The translations under genes and the position numbers were made by a program. Source: an uncultured Treponema sp. (GTDB lineage: Bacteria > Spirochaetota > Spirochaetia > Treponematales > Treponemataceae). From it: a stretch of 10,223 nucleotides of DNA. Each line of letters starts with the position of its first letter. Position 1 is the stretch's first letter. Positions 1 to 5,555 of the stretch are shown one piece after another. Location: NCBI GenBank assembly GCA_946611835.1, contig CAMOEE010000080.1:1-10223 (forward strand), in the 5' to 3' direction. Below the pieces are notes generated by a model. That model had not been told where the DNA came from, did not search any database, and saw nothing but the letters and a program-made list of their open reading frames with translations.

Positions 1-50
1 AGAACAGGATACCGCTTTCACCCTTTTCATAAAAGCATATCATCTCGCTC

Positions 51-101
51 AAAACCTGCCTCGCAGGTTTTGCCCCTTCGGGTCGCTCCCTACCCTTGCG
101 C
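51..101. repeat. Intergenic hairpin and repeat remnant
   Basis: A 9-bp inverted repeat (AAAACCTGC at 51-59 and GCAGGTTTT at 63-71, loop CTC) is followed by a small C(TTCG)G-capped turn near 75-82 and by CCCTTGCGC at 93-101. The same 9-mer CCCTTGCGC recurs at 9306-9314 at the edge of a second structured intergenic repeat, so this may be a member or remnant of one repeat family cut by the window edge. No T-tract follows the hairpin, so it does not look like a terminator. Bases 1-50 are open in several frames but no gene can be assigned. Confidence 0.4.
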
Positions 102-123
102 AATATCTACACTTGCGCTCGAC

Positions 124-152
124 TTTATCTAACTCATCATTTCTGCTATAAT
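124..152 (+). promoter_or_regulatory. Extended -10 promoter for the MBL hydrolase
   Basis: TATAAT at 147-152 is preceded by TG plus one base (144-146), the extended -10 form. The hexamer 17 bp upstream (TTTATC, 124-129) is a poor -35. The -10 ends only 7 bases before the ATG at 160, so transcription would start at about 159 and give a leaderless or one-base-leader mRNA. The 12-mer TTCTGCTATAAT recurs exactly in front of the minus-strand gene starting at 3689. Confidence 0.55.
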
Positions 153-159
153 AACTCCC

Positions 160-1083
160 ATGAAAATGACTTTGATGGGCACAGGCACAAGCCACGGCGT
201 TCCTGTAATCGCCTGCTCCTGCCCGGTCTGCACATCCTCTGACTCTCATGATACCAGGCTCCGCTGCAGTGCCCTTGTCGAACACGAAAACCAGCATATA
301 CTCATCGATGTAGGTCCTGACTTCAGGTTTCAGGCACTCAAATTCAAGATTTGCAGGCTCGACGCCGTTTTCATCACTCATTCACATGCGGATCACCTTC
401 ACGGAATCGACGATCTGCGCATTTTCAGCCATAAAAATTCCTTTGCCATGAGCCGGGACAAAGCCATCTGCGAAAAATTCCCTGAGACAAGCGGAGAAGG
501 GCTTCCCATATACACAAGCGAGCGCACCAAAGGCTACATACACCAGCGCTTCCCCTACATTTTCGTTGACCACGACAAGGGCGGCGGAATTCCGAAGCTC
601 CACCTAATCAGCGTCGACGAGAACAATGCGGAGAACCCGCTTGTCCTTGGCGAGGAAAGCAAGGTTAATGTCGTTCCAATCCCTATGCTGCACGGAAACC
701 ACCACACGGACGGCTATGTTTTCAGCTATTCAGACACGGAAGGCACCAGGCGCTCAATCGCCTACCTCACGGACTGCAACTTCATCCCAGACGAGTCGGT
801 GGAGCTGGTAAAAAAAGCGGGCGGCTCAATAGAGCATCTTGTCATCGACGCCCTGCGTGAGCGGGAGCACTCAAGCCACTGCAATTTTTTACAGGCTCTT
901 GGCTATGCGGAGCGAATCGGGGCAAAACACACCTGGTTTACCCATATCACCCACGACAAAAGCCACGTGCAGATCCAGAAATACATAGACGAACACCTCC
1001 ACGAGTTTCCATCCCTCGCAGAAATCGTGCGAAGCGGCGGCTCAGTTTCCCCGGCTTACGACGGCCTTGTTTTAGACGCTTAA
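160..1083 (+). CDS. PhnP-like MBL-fold metallohydrolase
   Basis: This 307-aa metallo-beta-lactamase-fold hydrolase belongs to the PhnP-like (phosphoribosyl cyclic phosphate phosphodiesterase) branch. The N-terminus carries LMGTGTSHGVP, then CxCxxC (Cys19, Cys21, Cys24), which matches the cysteines of the extra structural zinc site of E. coli PhnP. The metal motif HSHADH lies at 74-79, with likely further ligands at His178, Asp205 and a histidine in HITH (262-265). The family cleaves phosphodiesters, often cyclic nucleotides or cyclic sugar phosphates, in the cytoplasm. The protein is about 50 residues longer than PhnP, and the extra length appears to lie between the metal motif and His178. 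No phosphonate (phn) genes are near, so the PhnP substrate should not be assumed. No Shine-Dalgarno precedes the ATG at 160. ATG 166 is an alternative start, but both lie just behind the -10. It appears monocistronic. Confidence 0.85.
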   Translation: MKMTLMGTGTSHGVPVIACSCPVCTSSDSHDTRLRCSALVEHENQHILIDVGPDFRFQALKFKICRLDAVFITHSHADHLHGIDDLRIFSHKNSFAMSRDKAICEKFPETSGEGLPIYTSERTKGYIHQRFPYIFVDHDKGGGIPKLHLISVDENNAENPLVLGEESKVNVVPIPMLHGNHHTDGYVFSYSDTEGTRRSIAYLTDCNFIPDESVELVKKAGGSIEHLVIDALREREHSSHCNFLQALGYAERIGAKHTWFTHITHDKSHVQIQKYIDEHLHEFPSLAEIVRSGGSVSPAYDGLVLDA

Positions 1084-1084
1084 T

Positions 1085-1200
1085 GCCGCACGGGATTGGA
1101 GCCTCGCCGCAGGCGTTCTGTAGTGAGGGATTGAAAAGACCGAACGGAAGAATGGAGCGAAAAGCGGAAAGGCGGAAAGCCCGCAGTCAGAAAAACTGCG
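1085..1200 (+). repeat. Structured intergenic repeat, copy A
   Basis: This non-coding stretch lies between the hydrolase stop and the rpmB promoter. It holds GTAGTG at 1120-1125 and CGGAAAGCCCG at 1173-1183. The reverse complement of the intergenic element near 9203-9314 has GTAGTG and CGGAAGGCCCG in the same order and at a similar distance, with one mismatch in the 11-mer. I take both as diverged copies of one family. A further 6-bp hairpin (CGCAGT 1182-1187 with ACTGCG 1195-1200) ends the block, and no T-tract follows it. The boundaries are approximate. Confidence 0.5.
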
Positions 1201-1233
1201 CCATAAAAAATATGATTTTGGGGTCTTTTCTTA

Positions 1234-1262
1234 TTGACACTACATGCTCATTTTCATATAAT
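1234..1262 (+). promoter_or_regulatory. Consensus sigma-70 promoter of rpmB
   Basis: TTGACA (1234-1239) and TATAAT (1257-1262) are both perfect consensus hexamers with an optimal 17-bp spacer. Transcription should begin near 1269, leaving a 5' leader of about 35 bases before the rpmB ATG at 1304. A promoter this strong fits a ribosomal protein gene. Confidence 0.9.
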
Positions 1263-1303
1263 GTTCAAACTTAATTCGTATTTAATTTTAGGTAGGTATA
1301 AGT

Positions 1304-1537
1304 ATGTCTAGAATTTGTGATATTTGCGGAAAAGGCTCTCAGCACGGCAACAGAGTTAGTAAGTCATACAACCACACACGCCACACTTGGAGACCAAACC
1401 TCATCAAGGTAAAGACAGAAGATTTCGGAAAAACTGAGACTCTGACCGTTTGCACACGCTGCTACCGCTCAGGCTTCGTTACAAAGAAAATCACTGTAGT
1501 TCCTGCAAACGCTGGCGCTCCTGCAGCTGCCAACTAA
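1304..1537 (+). CDS. rpmB: 50S ribosomal protein L28
   Basis: This 77-aa protein reads as bacterial L28 over its length, with the N-terminal SRICDICGK, the basic SYNHTRHTWRPNL segment (21-33) and LTVCTRCYRSG near the C-terminus. L28 is a basic component of the large ribosomal subunit. Two CxxC pairs (Cys5/Cys8 and Cys50/Cys53) show the zinc-ribbon version of L28 rather than the cysteine-free one. The tail from about 65 on is rich in Ala and Pro and is not part of the conserved core. The purine-rich AGGTAGG (1290-1296) lies 7 bases before the ATG. The gene stands alone between its own promoter and a strong terminator, not next to rpmG as in many bacteria. Confidence 0.96.
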   Translation: MSRICDICGKGSQHGNRVSKSYNHTRHTWRPNLIKVKTEDFGKTETLTVCTRCYRSGFVTKKITVVPANAGAPAAAN

Positions 1538-1559
1538 TTCAATTCTTACGATTGAATGC

Positions 1560-1591
1560 CCCACCGGTAAAGCCCGGTGGGATTTTTTTTT
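1560..1591 (+). terminator. Rho-independent terminator of rpmB
   Basis: A perfect 8-bp GC-rich stem (CCCACCGG 1560-1567 with CCGGTGGG 1574-1581) has a 6-base loop and is followed by a run of nine T (1583-1591). It begins 22 bases after the rpmB stop codon and is a textbook intrinsic terminator for the plus strand. Confidence 0.95.
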
Positions 1592-1605
1592 GCCTTAATT
1601 GGATA

Positions 1606-1651
1606 AATGTCGAGTTTTGCGCATTATCGAACAATTACAAAACTCGACATT
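1606..1651. repeat. Perfect 14-bp inverted repeat between converging genes
   Basis: AATGTCGAGTTTTG (1606-1619) pairs perfectly with CAAAACTCGACATT (1638-1651) across an 18-base loop. It lies behind the rpmB terminator and 4 bases past the stop of the minus-strand operon that ends at 1656. It could terminate that operon, but no run of T follows on the minus strand. It may instead be a dispersed palindromic repeat. Confidence 0.75.
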
Positions 1652-1655
1652 CGAC

Positions 1656-2072
1656 CTAATCTCTTGTCACCAGAAGGGCACAGAGAACAATCATATGCAT
1701 GGCGAATTCGTAGAGCCAGCTGAGGAAATGATTCATTCCTCCGTTCAGAAGACCGCCGTTTCCAAGGAAATCAGCAAGAACAATCGCCACAGCCCAGACG
1801 ATAATCACAATCAGTTTTAGGATAGAGCCGAAAGTTCCCATTCTGTCACCGATAAAAAGCTGAAGAATGATGAAAATTCCCGAAAGCAGCTCGATTACAC
1901 CGAAGACAATTGCAAGAATTTTTGCGATATCACCGTTGAAGATGCTTTTGATTGCCTTGCAGCCGAAGTCACCACCGCCCTGCAATGCCCAGATTCCGCC
2001 CACGGCAAGCATTGCGCCCACCGCGATGTTGAGTACCAGCCAGAAAAGCCTTACCTCAGATTTTTTTGCCAT
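1656..2072 (-). CDS. Four-helix membrane protein, unknown function
   Basis: I do not recognise this 138-aa protein. It has four hydrophobic segments, at about 8-30, 48-73, 80-101 and 112-135, so it should sit in the inner membrane with both ends on one side. The second segment follows IFNGDIAKILAIVFGVIELLSG, a pattern loosely like small DoxX-like or MFS-fragment membrane proteins, but no diagnostic motif is present. It is the last cistron of the minus-strand operon starting at 3689. It lies 18 bases after the ASCH-domain gene and has a strong Shine-Dalgarno (AGGAGG on the minus strand, 2083-2078). A perfect inverted repeat begins 4 bases past its stop. Confidence 0.8.
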   Translation of the reverse strand: MAKKSEVRLFWLVLNIAVGAMLAVGGIWALQGGGDFGCKAIKSIFNGDIAKILAIVFGVIELLSGIFIILQLFIGDRMGTFGSILKLIVIIVWAVAIVLADFLGNGGLLNGGMNHFLSWLYEFAMHMIVLCALLVTRD

Positions 2073-2090
2073 AATTTCCTCCTTTTATGG

Positions 2091-2546
2091 TCATTTTTTA
2101 TAAATAAGTTTGAAGATTTCACAGACGATTTTGCTGTCCGGCAGGGCCTCGAAACCGCACAGGTCAGCTTCTTCCTCAAGGAATTCTTCCATTTTTTCCT
2201 TCCAGTCCTGCATATCCTCGTCCTCGCCGTCTTTTCTGGCAAGTTCCCAGGAAATTTCGTTCAGAGGGATAATCCTGACATCAGTAAGTTCGATGACACA
2301 GCGGGGCTCATCGTTGGTATCAAGCACGACATAGACTTCCCCGGTTACAGGCATTTTCTCAAGGTTGATTTCGATTGTCTCGAGGGGTGTGAACATGGCA
2401 GTCTTTGAGCCGGAAAGCACCATGGAAAGCTGGGTGCGGCCAGTCATACCCTCGTCCTCAAAGACAAGCTCACCTGAATAGACGGCCTCATTCTCATTTT
2501 GATTTGTATCCTTAAGGTATTGTTTCCAGAATTCTGAAGTCGTCAT
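2091..2546 (-). CDS. ASCH domain-containing protein (YhfF-like)
   Basis: This 151-aa soluble, acidic protein has the layout of the YhfF/DUF984 group of ASCH domains. An N-terminal SEFWKQYL is followed by LVLSGSKTAMF-type sequence (43-52, matching the family's G-K-K-T-A motif), VVLDTNDEPRCVIELTDV (73-90), the SWELARKDGEDE stretch (99-110) and a C-terminal VCEIFKLIYKK. ASCH folds resemble PUA domains and are thought to bind RNA or modified nucleosides, and some relatives hydrolyse acetylated cytidine. No specific activity can be claimed here. Its ATG overlaps the stop of the preceding gene in an ATGA arrangement (2543-2546), which predicts translational coupling. Confidence 0.82.
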   Translation of the reverse strand: MTTSEFWKQYLKDTNQNENEAVYSGELVFEDEGMTGRTQLSMVLSGSKTAMFTPLETIEINLEKMPVTGEVYVVLDTNDEPRCVIELTDVRIIPLNEISWELARKDGEDEDMQDWKEKMEEFLEEEADLCGFEALPDSKIVCEIFKLIYKK

Positions 2547-2851
2547 CTATTTCTCCCTGTTTTGTAAAGCATACGGATAAAAGCAAGTATCACGAAAAGG
2601 CTCGGAAGGACCGAAAGAATCAGCTTAATCAGAGGAAGCTCTTTTCCCAGCAGCATGATTTCACGGCTAGTCACAAAGCCCAGACGGAGGAGCAAATCAT
2701 AGACAAGGGCAGAATAGCCTGTGACCGCCGCAAGAACAAGAAGCATCCATGACAAATCCCTGGTGCGGCTCCATAGCATTATCGCAAGAAAAGCGATTAG
2801 ACCGCCGAGGAAAAGCTTGATTGCAAAAAAAATGATTTCGGTCTCGGTCAT
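2543..2851 (-). CDS. Small three-helix membrane protein, unknown
   Basis: I do not recognise this 102-aa protein. It has three hydrophobic segments, at about 6-27, 34-56 and 73-96, and a short basic tail (YKTGRNR). The start chosen is ATG at 2851, because AGGGGAG (2861-2855 on the minus strand) lies 3 bases upstream of it. The frame stays open further upstream to an ATG at 2872, but that start would overlap the previous gene and has no better ribosome-binding site. It lies 10 bases behind the aminotransferase-like gene and shares an ATGA overlap with the ASCH gene, so it is the second cistron of a four-gene operon. Confidence 0.78.
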   Translation of the reverse strand: MTETEIIFFAIKLFLGGLIAFLAIMLWSRTRDLSWMLLVLAAVTGYSALVYDLLLRLGFVTSREIMLLGKELPLIKLILSVLPSLFVILAFIRMLYKTGRNR

Positions 2852-2861
2852 GCACTCCCCT

Positions 2862-3689
2862 CTAAAAATCAAAGGGCCTGTTCTTGAGCAAAGTGAAGTT
2901 GCCCTTGTCAGCTCCGAAAGGCACGATTGACGGCTGGTAATAGTCAGGGCTTATGACAAGGTTTGAGTCGAGGCAGTGAAGGACGAAGTCAGCGTATTTT
3001 GACTCCGGCACTTTTGGGAAAAGATAGGGGCCCTTGCGCTCCCAGTATTTTGTGAGAATCTGATCATAAATGAACCAGTGTTTTTCTTCCCGCTCTTGAA
3101 GGGCCTTTACGAGGTCGTAAACTGAGCGGGTAACGGCGGCGGCCAGAGGAGCGGCAAGGAAAGTTTCGCCCTTAAAATGATTCTGCGACAAAATTTCAGG
3201 AGACAGTTTTTCAGCCAGGGAAGATTTTGCCGCCAGAATGAAAATATCGCCCGCCCAGGGAAAGGCCGGGGCAAAAACGATGCAGTCTATAGTGCGCGTG
3301 TCAAGAGAAACCGGGTTCCAAGGCCTCCAGACGGAAGTTGACTCCTGAGAAAGGGAAATAGCAGCCTCCAGGGCCGCCTGCTTGCTTGAGAATACAAAGG
3401 CCTTACGCTCGTCAGCAAAAAGGGCTGAAAGGGCCCTGTCAAGCCTGGAAGCCTCACGACCACAAGGTGAAGAAAAATCCGTGAAGTAACTTCCAGAAGC
3501 CCCCCTCTCAAGGACATTCTTGAAAACAGTGAGGACAGAGCCAGCCCAGCCAAGGATTGCCCGCCCGCCTTCCTGATACAAATCGGTGAGGCGAACGCCC
3601 TTTGCGGTGTACAAAAAACATTTTCGGGCACGCTTAATCGTGCCGAAACGAGAATATATTTCTTTTGCAAATTCAACAATCTGAGACAT
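2862..3689 (-). CDS. Aminotransferase-like protein, possibly degenerate
   Basis: This 275-aa protein has no clear family. The segment FLYTAKGVRLTDLYQEGGRA (25-44) resembles the N-terminal substrate-loop region of class III PLP-dependent aminotransferases (form Y-G-x-x-h-x-D-h-x-x-G-G). SPDYYQPSIVPFGADKGNF (247-265) resembles their C-terminal part, and FVFSSKQAALEAA (98-110) the S-G-x-E-A cofactor region. The protein is some 130-170 residues shorter than that family. I find neither the usual D-E-V motif nor a recognisable Schiff-base lysine context, so it may be a catalytically dead relative or an unrelated protein. It leads a four-gene minus-strand operon. Its ATG has no Shine-Dalgarno and lies 9 bases behind a TGCTATAAT extended -10. 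Confidence 0.7.
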   Translation of the reverse strand: MSQIVEFAKEIYSRFGTIKRARKCFLYTAKGVRLTDLYQEGGRAILGWAGSVLTVFKNVLERGASGSYFTDFSSPCGREASRLDRALSALFADERKAFVFSSKQAALEAAISLSQESTSVWRPWNPVSLDTRTIDCIVFAPAFPWAGDIFILAAKSSLAEKLSPEILSQNHFKGETFLAAPLAAAVTRSVYDLVKALQEREEKHWFIYDQILTKYWERKGPYLFPKVPESKYADFVLHCLDSNLVISPDYYQPSIVPFGADKGNFTLLKNRPFDF

Positions 3690-3698
3690 TTGATAAAA

Positions 3699-3707
3699 AT
3701 TATAGCA
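3699..3707 (-). promoter_or_regulatory. Extended -10 promoter of the four-gene operon
   Basis: On the minus strand TGC-TATAAT occupies 3707-3699 inside the 12-mer TTCTGCTATAAT, which is also present before the hydrolase gene at 141-152. No convincing -35 lies 16-18 bp upstream. Transcription would start near 3692, 3 bases before the ATG at 3689, and no ribosome-binding site fits in between. Confidence 0.55.
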
Positions 3708-3758
3708 GAAAAAACATTCAAATGGTAGAATTAAATAATATTTTTTTTGGAGGCTGGC

Positions 3759-4709
3759 ATGAATTTCCTTCGGCTCATACTAATCGGAATAGCAATCGGC
3801 ATGGCAAATGTAATTCCAGGCGTTTCAGGCGGCACCCTGGCCGTAGTTTTCAATATCTATGACAAATTCGTAAACGCAATCACTCTTAATCTCAAAAAAC
3901 TCAGGGAAAACTGGCGATTCATAGTGCCCCTTTTGTCGGGGATGGCGCTGGGAGTCCTTATATTCAGCAAGCTCATCACCATTCTTTACACGAATTTTCC
4001 AGTTCAGACAAACTTTTTTTTCACAGGCCTCATTCTGGGAAGCATTCCCATGCTCTTCCTCTACATGGCAAAAAGCGAGGACGGCCAGAAAATGGATTTT
4101 TCAAAAAAAATCACCGTCATTCTCTGCGCCGTGGCAGGCCTTGTCCTCCTGCTCACATTCTCTTATCTTGAAGTAAAATACGGTGGCGGCGACAAAACCG
4201 GCGGCATGAGCGCTGACCTGCCCCAGTGGACTGTAAAACTGGCCGGGCGAATCTTCTTCGCTGGCCTTGTCGGGGCCGTGGCCATGATTGTTCCCGGCAT
4301 CTCAGGTTCCCTTCTCATGCTGATCCTGGGAGTCTACCCCATCATTATGAAAAGCATCCCTGCCCTTTTTTTGCCAAGTGAGAGCCTGCATGCCCTCATC
4401 CTGCTTTTACCCAACGGAGCCGGGGTTTTAATCGGCCTTCTCTGCGGAGCACAGCTGGTGCGATACCTGCTCAAAAAAGTCCCTAACCACACTTATGCGG
4501 TCATTTTCGGACTTTTGTGCGGCTCGGCGATTAACATTTTCCCTGGAGTCGGCTCAGTTCACTCTCCGGCTCAGGCCATAGCCTGCACTCTCTGCCTCTT
4601 GGCCGGGGCTGCCATGGCTTATTTTTCAACGAAACTCGCCCCGTCAGAAGAAAAACCTGAAGAAAAGGCTGAAGAAAAGGCTGAAGAAAAGGCCGGCGAG
4701 GAAAAATAG
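3759..4709 (+). CDS. DUF368 polyprenyl-phosphate transporter (PopT-type)
   Basis: This 316-aa polytopic membrane protein belongs to the DUF368 family, whose members (PopT) have been shown to return undecaprenyl phosphate across the inner membrane for reuse in peptidoglycan and other envelope polymers. The two family repeats are visible: ANVIPGVSGGT (16-26) and AMIVPGISGSL (165-175). Many hydrophobic helices surround them, and a loop lies at 104-155. After the last helix the tail (about 294-316) is hydrophilic with an EEKA repeat. The ATG at 3759 is chosen because GGAGG (3749-3753) sits 5 bases before it. An in-frame TTG at 3747 would overlap that site. A weak -10 (TAATAT, 3736-3741) lies just upstream. 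The gene converges on a glycosyltransferase gene with 3 bases between the stops. Confidence 0.92.
   Translation: MNFLRLILIGIAIGMANVIPGVSGGTLAVVFNIYDKFVNAITLNLKKLRENWRFIVPLLSGMALGVLIFSKLITILYTNFPVQTNFFFTGLILGSIPMLFLYMAKSEDGQKMDFSKKITVILCAVAGLVLLLTFSYLEVKYGGGDKTGGMSADLPQWTVKLAGRIFFAGLVGAVAMIVPGISGSLLMLILGVYPIIMKSIPALFLPSESLHALILLLPNGAGVLIGLLCGAQLVRYLLKKVPNHTYAVIFGLLCGSAINIFPGVGSVHSPAQAIACTLCLLAGAAMAYFSTKLAPSEEKPEEKAEEKAEEKAGEEK
4656..4703 (+). repeat. 12-bp tandem repeat coding an EEKA tail
   Basis: Three near-identical 12-bp units (CCTGAAGAAAAG at 4656-4667, then GCTGAAGAAAAG at 4668-4679 and 4680-4691) are followed by a decayed fourth unit to 4703. They encode the charged repeat PEEK-AEEK-AEEK-AGEE at the cytoplasmic or periplasmic C-terminus of the DUF368 protein. 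Such units change number easily by slippage, so strain variation in tail length is likely. Confidence 0.8.
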
Positions 4710-4712
4710 GCT

Positions 4713-5555
4713 TTAGCGGACAGAATCTTTCTCAAATTTCTTTTTAAGGTAGATGTACTCGTAGAGGATGTCGTCGAAATTCTCGTAACCGAAGACCTTG
4801 TGAATCTTTGTGACCCGCCACTGCTTTATGTTCGCCGTATGCGGGTAAGGAAGCCAGAAAAGCCTTTTTGAAAAATGGCGGATTACGGTCTTTTTGTAGA
4901 GAAATTTCTGATCATTGAAACGCTGGCTGATTTTAAGCTGCCTGCTTGTGCTTCTTACAAGGGCGCTCTCATCGGCAAAAACAAGTTTTTTCGTTTTTAT
5001 AAGCTCCCGGCTCTTTTTAAAAAGGCCTGTTTCCCGGCACTTTTTCATGTTGAAGAGCATGACACCGGCGTTAATAAAGCGGGGCAGAAAAAAGAGAATC
5101 AGCTTTCCGTAATGATCGGGGGCGGCGGCATATTCATAATCCGAAATATCCATGTCATAAAGGAGAGTAATGTCCCGGTTGAAGAGCAGGTCTATGTCCA
5201 GGTAAAGGATTTTTTCTGGAATCTGGGGAATAAGGTCGGCAAAAAGTCGCAGCAGCGTGTAAGGCGAGCAGTAGCAGTCCTCGTTGGGAGAACCGTCAAA
5301 TTCAGCCTTGTAAAGGGCAGTAACATCGATTTTCTCGACTATGCTTTCTGGGTTGTAAGATTTAGCGACATCGGCAAGAAAGGCAATCTGAGCGTCAGAA
5401 AGAGGCGTGTAATCACTTCGCAGATGAGAGACATCCATTGTAAGAATGAAGAAATGAAAAGGCTCCCTTGTTTCAGTCCGCTTGAAAATTGAAAGCATGG
5501 TGGTAAGGGCACCGTCAAAAACTCCGTTGTTGCCGCAGAAGAGAACATTAATCAT
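4713..5555 (-). CDS. Glycosyltransferase family 8 (second)
   Basis: This 280-aa protein is a GT-A fold, retaining glycosyltransferase of family 8. ILYLDIDLLF contains the DxD metal and nucleotide-sugar motif (Asp120, Asp122). FINAGVMLFN (160-169) is the family's substrate-binding strand, and FADESAL (203-209) takes the place of the usual D-Q-D-x-L. It would move a hexose from a UDP-sugar to an unknown acceptor in the cytoplasm. The ATG at 5555 is preferred because GGAG sits 6 bases before it and the family commonly starts INVLFCGN. An ATG at 5567 would add four residues. The gene overlaps the acyltransferase upstream by 8 bases and is the last cistron of the operon. Confidence 0.9.
   Translation of the reverse strand: MINVLFCGNNGVFDGALTTMLSIFKRTETREPFHFFILTMDVSHLRSDYTPLSDAQIAFLADVAKSYNPESIVEKIDVTALYKAEFDGSPNEDCYCSPYTLLRLFADLIPQIPEKILYLDIDLLFNRDITLLYDMDISDYEYAAAPDHYGKLILFFLPRFINAGVMLFNMKKCRETGLFKKSRELIKTKKLVFADESALVRSTSRQLKISQRFNDQKFLYKKTVIRHFSKRLFWLPYPHTANIKQWRVTKIHKVFGYENFDDILYEYIYLKKKFEKDSVR

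Noticed and set aside
1..43. Minus-strand open frame from ATG 43 to the left edge
   Set aside because: Only 14 codons are visible, there is no clear ribosome-binding site, and the sequence upstream looks repeat-derived. It could be a gene start or part of a repeat.
49..603. Two minus-strand ORFs of 110 and 73 codons
   Set aside because: They lie opposite the well-supported hydrolase gene, show no family features, and have no ribosome-binding sites.
1182..1200. Hairpin CGCAGT/ACTGCG as terminator of the hydrolase gene
   Set aside because: The stem is only 6 bp and is followed by A-rich, not T-rich, sequence.
1085..1200. tRNA or riboswitch before rpmB
   Set aside because: No cloverleaf, CCA end or known aptamer core is seen, and the rpmB promoter lies downstream of the block, so it is not in the rpmB leader.
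1083..1274. 63-codon plus-strand ORF after the hydrolase
   Set aside because: It runs through the structured repeat and over the rpmB promoter, and its composition is that of the repeat rather than of a protein.
3747..3758. TTG start for the DUF368 gene
   Set aside because: It lies on the Shine-Dalgarno GGAGG itself. The ATG at 3759 is correctly spaced from that site and begins the usual hydrophobic N-terminus.
4875..5492. 205-codon plus-strand ORF
   Set aside because: It is antisense to the second GT8 gene, which has clear motifs. The long open frame is a by-product of that gene's codon use.
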